Positions 26,422 to 35,012 of a stretch of 41,290 bases of DNA are shown piece by piece. The notes beneath the pieces were generated by a model that did no database searches, was not told where the DNA came from, and worked only from the letters and a program-made list of their open reading frames with translations. Position 1 is the stretch's first letter; every line of letters begins with the position of its first letter. This DNA is from an uncultured SAR86 cluster bacterium. GTDB lineage: Bacteria; Pseudomonadota; Gammaproteobacteria; Magnimaribacterales; D2472. A program made the translations under genes and the position numbers. The DNA lies in NCBI GenBank assembly GCA_902512655.1, contig CABXJR010000006.1:1-41290 (forward strand). The letters are read 5' to 3'.

Positions 26422-27766
26422 ATTTTAAAACATTCATCCATTTATCAGACCTAAATCTCGCAATATAAAGAAACCCTTTCACAATATAATCTGCAACAAG
26501 TGTTGAGAATATAATTTCAATACTTGCATCAAGCAAAAAGAAAATTATCGCAAGAAAGACTCTGATAAATAATAAACAAGTAAGAGTAATCATAAGTGGC
26601 GTTTTTGTATCACCAGCGCCTCTCAAAGCCCCACCAAGAGAAAATTCAATTGCCATCAAAGGCTGCATTGATCCAAGCAACCAAATAAAAATTACTGTTA
26701 AACGAACAACCTCATCATTATCGATCATAAACCTTGCTAAAGGTTCTGAAAATACTGTGATGATTACGCCAAAAAATGTCATTGAAAGAATTGATAAACG
26801 CATGGCTCCCCATCCAGCACGCCTAGCTTGATCTTGATTTCTTGCGCCTAAATGCTGACCAACAAGAGTTGCTCCAGCAATTGAAAAACCAAATCCAATA
26901 ACAAATGAGAAAGATAATATTTGCACTCCTATTCCATATGCTGCATATGCTTCGGTACCGTAATAAGCAACTAAGATAAGAAATGCTGTTATTCCGATTT
27001 GAAAAATTACTTGCTCCAAGGCTGCAGGCAGTCCAACTTGAAAAATTTCTTTAACTCTTGATGTGTCAAGATTAAATATAGAACAGTATCGAACAGGCAA
27101 CTGATTTGAAAGCCAAAATACTATCAATAATACTGCCCCAATGACAAAAGATACTCCATTGCCAAAGGCTGCTCCTACTACTCCATAATTTGGAAATCCT
27201 AGCCAGCCATTCACAAAAACAAGCATAAAAAATATTGCAAAAATATTCATTATCAATCCTATAAATAATGGCGTTTTTACATCGCCAACTGCCCTTAGAG
27301 CAGTTATTAAACCCATGCCACATCCGAAGGCTACATAGAATGGAGATATTGCTTGAAGATATTCAGTAGATAGAGTTAGCGCTTGATCTTTAAGGCCAAA
27401 AAATCTTACTAAAGGTTCTGCAAATTGCCAGACAAATATTGCAGTAATTGATGATAAGAAGATTACAAGTTGAACTGTTCTTGTAAAGAAGACTCCGGCT
27501 TCTAACTTATTATTGGCTCCCCAATTTCTTGCAATAAGCGCTGTTGATCCTGCTAATACACCAGTAAGAACTGCCTGCAAAATAAAGGTTACCCTTTGGC
27601 CGGTAACTGCTGCAGCTATAGCATCAGGCCCTAGATTGCCAACAACTTTGATTGCAAAAATTGAGCTAGTTGCATAAAAGAGATTAGTTATAATTGAGGG
27701 CCAAGCAAGAGTCCAAACACCCATTGACCCTCTTGGAATTTTGGATCCCCCATCTAGGACTTCCAA
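26405..27766 (-). CDS. MATE-family efflux transporter
   Basis: A 453-residue inner-membrane protein with about twelve hydrophobic segments in two homologous halves. The first has LAWPSIITNLFYATSSI and GVLAGSTALIARNWGA, and the second has LPAALEQVIFQIGITAFLILVAYYGTEAYAAYGIG and VGQHLGARNQDQARRAGW. This is the NorM/DinF-type layout, with cation-coupled export of organic cations or drugs; substrate and coupling ion are not readable. It starts 3 bp after the stop of a small membrane gene in a unit headed by a TetR regulator. Confidence 0.93.
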   Translation of the reverse strand: MEVLDGGSKIPRGSMGVWTLAWPSIITNLFYATSSIFAIKVVGNLGPDAIAAAVTGQRVTFILQAVLTGVLAGSTALIARNWGANNKLEAGVFFTRTVQLVIFLSSITAIFVWQFAEPLVRFFGLKDQALTLSTEYLQAISPFYVAFGCGMGLITALRAVGDVKTPLFIGLIMNIFAIFFMLVFVNGWLGFPNYGVVGAAFGNGVSFVIGAVLLIVFWLSNQLPVRYCSIFNLDTSRVKEIFQVGLPAALEQVIFQIGITAFLILVAYYGTEAYAAYGIGVQILSFSFVIGFGFSIAGATLVGQHLGARNQDQARRAGWGAMRLSILSMTFFGVIITVFSEPLARFMIDNDEVVRLTVIFIWLLGSMQPLMAIEFSLGGALRGAGDTKTPLMITLTCLLFIRVFLAIIFFLLDASIEIIFSTLVADYIVKGFLYIARFRSDKWMNVLKSKEGD

Positions 27767-27769
27767 AAA

Positions 27770-28015
27770 TTACGACTCCTTAATCGAGCTAAGATAGATG
27801 ACACCAAATATTAGGGTCATTGAAAATGCAATAAGTGGTGCATCCATAGACTTTAGTATTTTATTTCTATAAATAACGCATTCGATTAAATGAGCAACAA
27901 GCAAAAAATAAAAAATCCCAGACGATACATAAAAAATCCACCCATTAAATGGTTCAATTAAATTTACAATACCAAAGGCCCATAGGATTAATGTAATTAT
28001 ATGTGGAGCTTTCAT
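27770..28015 (-). CDS. Small membrane protein, DUF1145-like
   Basis: An 81-residue protein with about three hydrophobic segments. The opening IITLILWAFGIVNLIEPFNGW and the later LLVAHLIECVIYRNK match the DUF1145/YhhL-like pattern of 'fNLi.PFp' and a helix with His and Glu. No function is known. It overlaps the TetR gene by 4 bp and precedes the MATE gene by 3 bp. Confidence 0.6.
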   Translation of the reverse strand: MKAPHIITLILWAFGIVNLIEPFNGWIFYVSSGIFYFLLVAHLIECVIYRNKILKSMDAPLIAFSMTLIFGVIYLSSIKES

Positions 28016-28617
28016 TGGAACCTCTGGAAATTTGTTGAATACATTCTATCTATCATTTTTTCAATAAATGGCTGGATTTGCGCATATGTTTCATTATCCC
28101 TAATTGCATACCGCTGATGCAAATAGAATAAGGATCCAAAAAGAAAATTACGATACTCATCAGCATTTCCATGAATCATTGAACCGTCGACTTGGCCATT
28201 TATAAACCAGCTTGTCCAAATTTTATATTGATTAGCTTCATTAGATTTAATGACATCATATTTAACAAATTCAGATAGTGACTTTGGCAGTTGCATTAAA
28301 AGAGTAAGGCCGTTAATAGACATTGCCTTGTTAGTATAAGTTTTAATTTTTTCAAGATGTGTAACATCCATGTTATTAATGGATGCAATTAATATATCGA
28401 GTTTTGACTGAATTGAAATAACAGCTTCTAAAAATAAGTCACCCTTGCTTGAAAAATAATAGTAAATAGATTTATCAGTTAAATCTAAAGCTTTGGTGAT
28501 TTGCTCTAGTTTGGTATTGTGATAACCGTGCTGAGAAAACATTAAAACAGCTGAGTCTAAGATCAAATCCCGTTTCTTAATACGCTTGTGAGTATTTTTG
28601 ATATTTAATTCCATCAT
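28012..28617 (-). CDS. TetR-family transcriptional regulator
   Basis: A 201-residue regulator. The N-terminal helix-turn-helix (about 15-60) reads RDLILDSAVLMFSQHGYHNTKLEQITKALDLTDKSIYYYFSSKGDL, the canonical TetR pattern including the YYYFSSKGDLF end. The C-terminal ligand domain is unassigned. Lying between a GPH symporter and a small membrane protein/MATE pair on the same strand suggests it controls one or both, probably as a repressor. A second ATG is the next codon. Confidence 0.93.
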   Translation of the reverse strand: MMELNIKNTHKRIKKRDLILDSAVLMFSQHGYHNTKLEQITKALDLTDKSIYYYFSSKGDLFLEAVISIQSKLDILIASINNMDVTHLEKIKTYTNKAMSINGLTLLMQLPKSLSEFVKYDVIKSNEANQYKIWTSWFINGQVDGSMIHGNADEYRNFLFGSLFYLHQRYAIRDNETYAQIQPFIEKMIDRMYSTNFQRFQ

Positions 28618-28644
28618 GATTAATTATAAAACTTTGAGATTAAA

Positions 28645-30048
28645 TCACCTAGCATCTAGTTGAGATAAAATAGCATTATGTTTTTGACGATCAATATTAT
28701 ATAAAGAAAATATTCCCAATGGGACAATCATTAGCACCGCTACAAAAGGACCTTGAACCATTGCGAGGCTAAAAATTTGATCAGCATTAGGCAAAACTTC
28801 AGATCCCCCTGGGAATCCAATGAACTCTAGGGCCAAGCCAGCTACTAAAATCCCTAATCCAGTATTTAGCTTTCCAATCAATGAGCTGGAGGCAAACATC
28901 AAGCCTTGTTGACCAATTTTGCTTTCAAGCTCAACCTCATCACTGATATCTCCAAGCATAGATTCGCGAACTATAGCGCTTGATGATAAGCAAGTGTTGC
29001 CTATGTATATAAATGGAGCTAAAGCAAAAAATAGGTTCCAAGAACCTGAATCTGGAAGAATATCATTTAAATAAAGAATTATTGGTATAGGTGGAATCAA
29101 AGCAGCAAAGACTATTGAAAATAATAAAATAGATCTTTTTTCCAGGTATAAAACCAATCTTGGTATTAGTAAAAATGCCGTGAATGTTGACATGGCATAA
29201 ATACCTAGAAATGAAGCAATCATTATAGATTTGAACTCCCAAAAATAAGTATTCATATATATTTGCAGCGAGCTGTTTAAACCCCAACTAACGGCTATAA
29301 ATAAATATCCGAAGAAAAAAATTAGGAATGACCTATTTTTTAAGGCTGTAAAAATTTGAGAAAAAATTAATTCTAAATTAAAAGAAATTTGATTACCTGA
29401 TGAAATATTTCGATACTGCAATGTTCCAAAATAAGTAACAAGTACAGAAATGCTCATTAAGGTTGCACCTGTCATGCCATAATATATCCATGGCTCAGGA
29501 TTTTGAGTGCCTGGAATGTATTCAGGGGTATCTTTAAAAAAGACAGTGTAGGCTAAGAAAGCATTAAATAGGCCTCCTGCCCATCCAAACATTTCGCGTG
29601 CAGCAAATATTGAGGTTCTCTCAGTATAGGAACGTGACATTTCACTGCCTAACGATCTATGAGGCACATCAAATATTGTCATTCCTAACCTAGTAAGAAT
29701 AGTAAAAGTAAGCATCCAAAAAAATAATTGTTGTTGTGATAAATCCCAAGATACTTGGATTGAAAAAAGCATGAAGTATGAAAGCCCCATGGGAAATATC
29801 CCCAAAAGGAAATATGGATGCCTTCTGCCTAAACGATGATTAGTTCTATCTGAAATTACTCCCATAATAGGATCGGTAAATGCATCGACCATTAATGCAA
29901 TAAAAATTGCAAGACTAGCAAGGCCAGGAGTCAAACCTAGAACATTCGAATAGAAGAATAAAAGAAAGAAAGTAAAAGCATCGCCCTTTACACCATTAGC
30001 AACAGCTCCTGAAGCATAAAAAAATTTTTCTTTAGACTGAATACTCAT
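28645..30048 (-). CDS. GPH-family (MelB-like) cation symporter
   Basis: A 467-residue MFS protein of the glycoside-pentoside-hexuronide:cation symporter group. Diagnostic are FYSNVLGLTP, the Asp-rich helix DAFTDPIMGVISDRT (cation site) and the following NHRLGRRHPYFLLG, then EMSRSYTERTSI in loop 4-5. Family members import sugars or related compounds with Na+ or H+, but many marine homologues have unknown substrates. It precedes the TetR gene by 27 bp and lies after two hydrolase genes on the same strand. Confidence 0.9.
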   Translation of the reverse strand: MSIQSKEKFFYASGAVANGVKGDAFTFFLLFFYSNVLGLTPGLASLAIFIALMVDAFTDPIMGVISDRTNHRLGRRHPYFLLGIFPMGLSYFMLFSIQVSWDLSQQQLFFWMLTFTILTRLGMTIFDVPHRSLGSEMSRSYTERTSIFAAREMFGWAGGLFNAFLAYTVFFKDTPEYIPGTQNPEPWIYYGMTGATLMSISVLVTYFGTLQYRNISSGNQISFNLELIFSQIFTALKNRSFLIFFFGYLFIAVSWGLNSSLQIYMNTYFWEFKSIMIASFLGIYAMSTFTAFLLIPRLVLYLEKRSILLFSIVFAALIPPIPIILYLNDILPDSGSWNLFFALAPFIYIGNTCLSSSAIVRESMLGDISDEVELESKIGQQGLMFASSSLIGKLNTGLGILVAGLALEFIGFPGGSEVLPNADQIFSLAMVQGPFVAVLMIVPLGIFSLYNIDRQKHNAILSQLDAR

Positions 30049-30094
30049 AGCAGGGTATTGTAATGATATTTACAAATCATTAAACGTAAAAAAA

Positions 30095-31039
30095 TTATCT
30101 ATTTAAAAAATTAATCAATCTAAATTTAAACTTCTCATATGACTCTTCATCTAACATATGACCCATGCCTTCTACTATCTCTAGTTCGCTTGATTGAATT
30201 AATCTCTCTGCAGAGTAAGCATTTTTCACTTTAATCAAAGGATCAATGTCGCCGTGAATTATTAATGTAGGGGTAATTATTGTTTTAAGAAGCTCTTTCC
30301 TGTTTTGCGATCCAATAATTGCAGCCATTTGTCTAAGAAAGCCCCCATCATCACCTGCCCTTTCAATATAAGCTCGCATATTTTTTCTAAATTGTGGCGT
30401 ATCATAATTTTTACCGGGGGTACCAATCAACTCAAATAGTTTAATAGACTGGTCAATTCTACCCTCAATATCATTCTTAGCTGCAGATCTTTTAAGTAAC
30501 TGCTGAGTAACCTTAAACTTTGGACCATTAAATGGATTTGGCGTAGAGGCCGTTGAGGAAATCATGGTAAATGACTTGACTCTTTTTGGATGCTGGGCAA
30601 CTAATACCTGAGAGATCATTCCTCCCATCGACATGCCCAAAATATGAGCAGAATCTATCTTTAAGTGATCAAGAACAGCTATGCCATCTAATGCCATATC
30701 TTCTATGGTGTACTCAGAATTGATTGGAATAAATAGGAAATATTTTAAGTAATTTAATGTTTGAGATGGTTGAGATGAAAATCTAGTAGACAATCCTACA
30801 TCACGATTATCGAATACTATAGGTCTAAAATTATTTTCTTGTAAATCTTTGATTAAAAATTCTGGCCATAGGGTTAATTGAGCTCCAAGACCAGTTACCA
30901 AAAGAACTGGAGTGCCATTTATTGGCCCATAATCTCTGTAGGCAATATTAATAGATTGATTTTTAGCAAAGCCTTCTTCAAAAGAAGAGACATGAATACA
31001 AAATATTATAAGTAAAAAAAATATCTTTTTATGATACAT
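30095..31039 (-). CDS. Secreted alpha/beta hydrolase
   Basis: A 314-residue protein with an N-terminal signal peptide (hydrophobic about 6-17). The alpha/beta hydrolase core shows the oxyanion-side LLVTGLGAQLTLWP, FDNRDVGLSTR, nucleophile Ser137 in GMSMGG, an acidic residue in IIHGDIDPLI and His in EGMGHMLDE. It resembles RdmC/aclacinomycin-methylesterase-like enzymes; the substrate is unknown. The start overlaps the upstream DUF3089 gene by 11 bp. Confidence 0.9.
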   Translation of the reverse strand: MYHKKIFFLLIIFCIHVSSFEEGFAKNQSINIAYRDYGPINGTPVLLVTGLGAQLTLWPEFLIKDLQENNFRPIVFDNRDVGLSTRFSSQPSQTLNYLKYFLFIPINSEYTIEDMALDGIAVLDHLKIDSAHILGMSMGGMISQVLVAQHPKRVKSFTMISSTASTPNPFNGPKFKVTQQLLKRSAAKNDIEGRIDQSIKLFELIGTPGKNYDTPQFRKNMRAYIERAGDDGGFLRQMAAIIGSQNRKELLKTIITPTLIIHGDIDPLIKVKNAYSAERLIQSSELEIVEGMGHMLDEESYEKFKFRLINFLNR

Positions 31040-32135
31040 AAGCTTTTGCTCTCAACTTAACGTTATTTCTAATAGCCCCCCAAAAAAGAGACATATCAAA
31101 ATTATGAAGGTCTCCATCATTAGCAAATCTTTCAATTTTTTTAATCAAGGAGCCTCTAGTTTCAACCATAAAATTTTCAGAGACTCTTGCCTCAAAAGTT
31201 ATATCAGATATAGCTTCAATAGAAAGTTTAGAGTAAGTATTCTTAGTGGCGTAATAATCTGCAAGTGACAACTTGTCTGATTTTAGTCTAATAGGAATAT
31301 TTTTAGGATCGATAATCCAATCATGATTTGCATTCCAAGAAAATGGATTTTGACAGACCAAGGGCTGTTCCATTGGCTCGAGCATCCATCCATCTGGAGT
31401 CCAAAATAAAGACTTTGCTCTATTTCGCCTGAACCCTTCTATACCTGTACACCATGAAATAATTGTTTTTTGATCATCGTTAGACTTAGAAATAGAAAGA
31501 TCAGGATAGAGCTGATCAAAGTGTTTTGTTGGTAAAATGTATCCGATTAAATACGCTGCTATAAAGTTTTTTTTAGCATCAGATTTGGATACATACTCAT
31601 TTACTAGTCTCTGTCCATGCAAAGCTCCTTGACTATGCCCTGCAATAAAAAATGGCTTGCCGCTATTATGCCTTTCTAAAAATACTTCAAAAGCATTCGA
31701 TAAATCTGTGTAAGCCAAATCTAATGCATTACACCCATTATTAGATTCAGCATCAAAAAAAGAATAATAAGTTGCTTGGCGATAATATGGAGCATAGACA
31801 TTACAGGTTTCAGAAAAAGCTGATGCCTGTGTTGCTAAGTGACTGCCTGTTCTCTCATAAGCAGCGGATGTATCATCAATGGATCCATTCCATTGCTTTT
31901 CGAAATATCCTGTTGGATGAATAAAAAAAACATCGACCTCTTTCTCATCAAGCGCTGGGGGAGTGTCAGGGGATAAATTTTGAAACCCATCTTTACCTGG
32001 TATCGCTGCCCAACTTTTAGTCTCTAAATAATTTGGTTCTGTTGGAAGACTATCTATATTAAAGTTTTTTTCAGGTCTAAGACTTTGAATAAATTCTAAA
32101 TTATTGTTCCAGGGACTGAATTTTTTTTTAGTCAT
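31029..32135 (-). CDS. DUF3089-family alpha/beta hydrolase
   Basis: A 368-residue protein from ATG 32135. The frame stays open upstream, but that would overlap the thioesterase gene, and MTKKKFSPWNN gives a natural start 4 bp after the thioesterase stop. DUF3089 hallmarks: DVFFIHPTGYF, VYAPYYRQATYYSFFD and nucleophile Ser168 in IAGHSQGALHG. No signal peptide is evident from this start. The reaction is unknown. Confidence 0.88.
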   Translation of the reverse strand: MTKKKFSPWNNNLEFIQSLRPEKNFNIDSLPTEPNYLETKSWAAIPGKDGFQNLSPDTPPALDEKEVDVFFIHPTGYFEKQWNGSIDDTSAAYERTGSHLATQASAFSETCNVYAPYYRQATYYSFFDAESNNGCNALDLAYTDLSNAFEVFLERHNSGKPFFIAGHSQGALHGQRLVNEYVSKSDAKKNFIAAYLIGYILPTKHFDQLYPDLSISKSNDDQKTIISWCTGIEGFRRNRAKSLFWTPDGWMLEPMEQPLVCQNPFSWNANHDWIIDPKNIPIRLKSDKLSLADYYATKNTYSKLSIEAISDITFEARVSENFMVETRGSLIKKIERFANDGDLHNFDMSLFWGAIRNNVKLRAKAYVS

Positions 32136-32139
32136 GTGA

Positions 32140-32544
32140 TTATAATTTGAGGAATTTATTAGTTGCTGAAGCCGTTGCAACCAGCTTTTCACCTTGATGC
32201 AATTCAGCCGAAGTAAAGGAAATGCTTTTACCGATCTTATTAATGGTTGCTGATGAGGTAAATTTGCCAGGTATGCCTGGAGCTAAAAAATTTACATTAA
32301 TGTTTAAAGTTAATGGGTTATATTCACCATTAGTTTTAAAAATCAACAGATGTGCCATAGAGGTATCAAGCATGGCTGTTATAAAACCACCTTGGACATA
32401 AGCACCATTTGAATGAGTAAGCTCTTCACCTATATCAAAATGAATAGTGATAGTTTCTTTTTTTTTATCAAAAGCAATATCACTGGCACCTAGAATAGAA
32501 AGGAATTTTGGGGGCTGACTTAGATCTATTTTTGAGGATGTCAT
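32140..32544 (-). CDS. PaaI-type hotdog thioesterase
   Basis: A 134-residue hotdog-fold protein from ATG 32544; the open frame extends further into the divergent gene, but family length and the MTSSKIDLSQPP opening favour this start. It carries the PaaI/YdiI pattern AYVQGGFITAMLDTSMAHLL (hotdog helix with the catalytic acid) and LNINVNFLAPGIPGKFTSSATI. Members hydrolyse acyl- or aryl-CoA thioesters. It is first of a minus-strand run with two further hydrolases. Confidence 0.85.
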   Translation of the reverse strand: MTSSKIDLSQPPKFLSILGASDIAFDKKKETITIHFDIGEELTHSNGAYVQGGFITAMLDTSMAHLLIFKTNGEYNPLTLNINVNFLAPGIPGKFTSSATINKIGKSISFTSAELHQGEKLVATASATNKFLKL

Positions 32545-32593
32545 TGGATGTTTGGTGTAATAGAATAGTTGTAATAAATTATAGGTGAAATCT

Positions 32594-33916
32594 ATGAGAA
32601 TCTTTATATCAATACTAGTATTTTTTTTCATTTCGACTCAAATAAATGCGAGCTCGCTTGATACAAATGATAAAAATAAGATAACAAAACATTTCAATGC
32701 ATATATAGATAATGGAAGTCTCCCAAACATATCAATTTTAATTAAAAAAGATAACAAAGAAATTTATCGTCATTCTCATGGGTTTGCAGATATTGAAAGA
32801 GGAATAACTGTTTCGAACAAAACAATATATAGAATATATTCAATGACAAAGCCAGTGACTGGTGTTGCAATTATGCAATTGGTGGAAAATGGGCGGCTGA
32901 GACTCAATGATAAAGTGTCAAAATACATTCCAGCATTTAAAAATACCAAAGTGATTAATCTTGATTTTCAAGATTATGTTGTAAAGCCAAAAAGGGAAAT
33001 TACCATAAGAGACCTTTTAACTCACACCAGTGGTTTGACCTATAGCTGGGCGGGAGAAGGTCCCGTTAATCAAATTTACAGAAAATATAATATTCGACCT
33101 TATTACTTTGGAGCTCTGGATGCAGAATTAAATAAATTTCCAGGTAATACCTGTCAATTTGCTGCAGCTGCAGCTAGCGCCCCTCTTCTTCATAATCCAG
33201 GTGAAAAATGGTCATATGGAATTAATATGGATATTTTAGGCTGTGTGGTAGAAGTTATCTCAAAAATGACATTTGCTGAGTATTTACAAAAAAACATCTT
33301 TGATCCATTAAATCTGAAAAGCATAGGCTTTTCTGTAAATCCTACTGATAGCGATTACTTTACAACACTCTATACCTCAGGAGCATTTTCAAGAGACGGC
33401 GAAGTTGTTGCCCCATCGGGATTAAATCAAGCTGAGCTTATGTTCTCTAAAGAGCTAAGAGCTATTGATTCATTCGATAAATCTCCATATTTATCAAATT
33501 CATCAAAATTATTTGATGGTGGATCTGGGTTAATTTCAAATATTGATGATTACAGTAAATTTGCAGAGATGCTTTTAAATGGTGGTGTTTTAGATGGCGT
33601 CAGAATCCTTAGTGAAGCATCTGTAAAATTAATGTCAAACAATCATCTTTCAGATGAGATTTTAAAAGATGGATCTGCATTTGGATTAGAGGGTGTAGGT
33701 TTCGGATTAACAGTTGGAACTATTATGAATCCTGGTGTTGCTGGTACTTATTCTTCAAAGGGTGAATTTTTTTGGGGTGGAGCAGCAAGCACAATTTTTT
33801 GGGTGGATAGAAAAAATAATGTTACAGCTACATTGATGACTCAATTTATGCCGTCAGATAAATATCCATTACGAGAAGAATTAAAAACCCTGTTGTATTC
33901 TAGCTTGAGTAACTAA
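32594..33916 (+). CDS. Secreted serine hydrolase, beta-lactamase class C/family VIII esterase fold
   Basis: A 440-residue exported protein. The N-terminal signal peptide is FISILVFFFISTQINAS. A TAGGTGA ribosome site precedes ATG 32594; the in-frame GTG at 32585 lies inside that site and is rejected. Catalytic motifs: Ser83-MTK (SxxK), Tyr208 in WSYGIN (Tyr-motif position) and WGGAASTIFW near the C-terminus, the third-motif region of family VIII esterases. The loose third motif favours an esterase or D-amino-peptidase-like enzyme over a true beta-lactamase. It is divergent from the thioesterase gene across 49 bp. Confidence 0.9.
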   Translation: MRIFISILVFFFISTQINASSLDTNDKNKITKHFNAYIDNGSLPNISILIKKDNKEIYRHSHGFADIERGITVSNKTIYRIYSMTKPVTGVAIMQLVENGRLRLNDKVSKYIPAFKNTKVINLDFQDYVVKPKREITIRDLLTHTSGLTYSWAGEGPVNQIYRKYNIRPYYFGALDAELNKFPGNTCQFAAAAASAPLLHNPGEKWSYGINMDILGCVVEVISKMTFAEYLQKNIFDPLNLKSIGFSVNPTDSDYFTTLYTSGAFSRDGEVVAPSGLNQAELMFSKELRAIDSFDKSPYLSNSSKLFDGGSGLISNIDDYSKFAEMLLNGGVLDGVRILSEASVKLMSNNHLSDEILKDGSAFGLEGVGFGLTVGTIMNPGVAGTYSSKGEFFWGGAASTIFWVDRKNNVTATLMTQFMPSDKYPLREELKTLLYSSLSN

Positions 33917-33919
33917 GAC

Positions 33920-34009
33920 TGGCGGAGAGACAGGGATTCGAACCCTGGAAACCCGCGAAGGTTTGCTGGTTTTCAAGACCAGTGCATTCAACCGCTCTGC
34001 CATCTCTCC
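33920..34009 (-). tRNA. tRNA-Ser (anticodon UGA)
   Basis: On the minus strand, acceptor GGAGAGA pairs with TCTCTCC followed by discriminator G and an encoded CCA. The anticodon stem CTGGT/ACCAG frames CTTGAAA, anticodon TGA at 33973-33975. A long variable arm (AAACCTTCGCGGGTTT) marks a class II tRNA, and the T-arm GGTTCGAATCC is intact. It reads UCA and other UCN codons. It sits tail to tail with the esterase gene, 3 bp from its stop. Confidence 0.97.
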
Positions 34010-34026
34010 GTTCCTTTGGATAAGGC

Positions 34027-34054
34027 ATTTTAAAGACTTTTAGAAATAAGTAAA
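34027..34054 (-). promoter_or_regulatory. Predicted promoter of tRNA-Ser
   Basis: On the minus strand TTTACT (34049-34054), a 16-base spacer and TAAAAT (34027-34032) stand about 18 bases before the tRNA 5' end. This would give a short leader trimmed by RNase P. Confidence 0.42.
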
Positions 34055-34075
34055 CGATACATAATTACGTCTAGA

Positions 34076-34104
34076 TTGACATAAATGATCTATATTTGTT
34101 TAAT
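34076..34104 (+). promoter_or_regulatory. Strong predicted sigma70 promoter for the leader and DUF4177 gene
   Basis: Consensus TTGACA (34076-34081), a 17-base spacer and TTTAAT (34099-34104, five of six to TATAAT). Transcription would begin near 34111, leaving an untranslated leader of about 80 bases before the gene. Confidence 0.65.
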
Positions 34105-34110
34105 GGATAT

Positions 34111-34192
34111 ATCGTTCATCCTATTCTTGGGACGGAAGTAAGTAATGACACTGAAGGAACGCATCTTATTGCCAACCGGCAGGAGATGAAAA
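34111..34192 (+). promoter_or_regulatory. Structured 5' leader with a mini-ORF upstream of the DUF4177 gene
   Basis: The leader can form a hairpin TTCATCC / GGACGGAA (34115-34137, small internal loop, 8-base loop) and a second hairpin TGCC-AACC-GGCA (34170-34181) ending one base before the GGAG ribosome site (34182-34185). Four GGA motifs are spread along it. An ATG at 34145 opens a 14-codon frame (MTLKERILLPTGRR) that stops at 34187-34189, 3 bases before the DUF4177 ATG. This looks like a leader that controls translation; the mechanism is inference. Confidence 0.45.
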
Positions 34193-34408
34193 ATGACTAA
34201 ATGGGAATATAAAATTGTTGATCACAGCAATTCAACTTCAATGGGATACTCTAACGAGGAAACAGAAACATTTAAAATTGAATATAAAGATGCTGTACAT
34301 TGGAAATATGAAATGTCTATGATTGAATTAAATAAGCTTGGCCAAGAAGGCTGGGAGTTAGTCACTCAAGATGGCGCAAATCAAATATATTTAAGACGGC
34401 CAATATAA
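34193..34408 (+). CDS. Small DUF4177 domain protein
   Basis: A 71-residue soluble protein with the DUF4177 pattern: MTKWEYKIVDH at the start and LNKLGQEGWELVTQDG at about 47-62, ending in a strand IYLRRPI. No enzymatic residues are apparent, and the family function is unknown. A good AGGAG ribosome site lies 7 bases upstream and a strong promoter and leader precede it, so it may be well expressed. The next gene begins 4 bp after its stop. Confidence 0.82.
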   Translation: MTKWEYKIVDHSNSTSMGYSNEETETFKIEYKDAVHWKYEMSMIELNKLGQEGWELVTQDGANQIYLRRPI

Positions 34409-34412
34409 AGTA

Positions 34413-35012
34413 ATGTCATTAGAAGAGCTTAGGGTAATAACAATTGTTTATGTTAGCGCCCTTGCTCCTCTAATTATTTATTTTTACAAAAAAGATAAAA
34501 TTCCGCTCTGGGTACCATCAGTATATTTGGGATCATTTCTTGTCTGCTCTTTAGGCTGGGAGCTTTGGTTTACCTATGGTTGGATTGAAGGCGATCCAGT
34601 TAATTTAAGAAGATCAGATACTCTAAACATATGGATTCCTTTGCATATAAATTGGCTATTAAACTCAATGGCAGATGCAGGAACTATTTCACTTGGAGGA
34701 CTCTGGTTAATGTGGAGATACAGTGGAAAAAATTTTCAAGTCTTTCAGCAATGGAGCTGGTCTGCATTTAGTATTTTATTTATCTGGTGCATTGCACAGA
34801 ATCTTTTTGTGGAGCTATTTTTGTATCATGATCAATTATCTGAGGGCAAATTACTTTCATGGGCTCCTCTGGCTCCCACAGGCCAATTTTTTAACCCACT
34901 AATATTTGAATTCAATCAAAGAAATGTAATGTTTCAAACTCAACTACCTTGGTTAATTTTGCCAGGTATTTTATATTATTCAGTTATTAAAATAGTTGGC
35001 TCAAATAAATAA
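34413..35012 (+). CDS. Unrecognised multi-pass membrane protein
   Basis: A 199-residue protein with about five hydrophobic segments (roughly 6-24, 31-50, 80-100, 115-137 and 176-193) and many Trp residues, e.g. GWELWFTYGW and SWSAFSILFIWC. I do not recognise a family. It follows the DUF4177 gene by 4 bp and probably shares its transcript. Its last 12 bases overlap the convergent XRE gene. Confidence 0.75.
   Translation: MSLEELRVITIVYVSALAPLIIYFYKKDKIPLWVPSVYLGSFLVCSLGWELWFTYGWIEGDPVNLRRSDTLNIWIPLHINWLLNSMADAGTISLGGLWLMWRYSGKNFQVFQQWSWSAFSILFIWCIAQNLFVELFLYHDQLSEGKLLSWAPLAPTGQFFNPLIFEFNQRNVMFQTQLPWLILPGILYYSVIKIVGSNK

Noticed and set aside
32545-32631. N-terminal extension of the hotdog thioesterase across the divergent start of the esterase gene
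   Set aside because: The family length and start context fit ATG 32544, and the extension would run into the neighbouring coding sequence.
32594-33916. True class C beta-lactamase giving antibiotic resistance
   Set aside because: SxxK is present but the third motif is of the WGG esterase type rather than KTG, so an esterase or peptidase is more likely.
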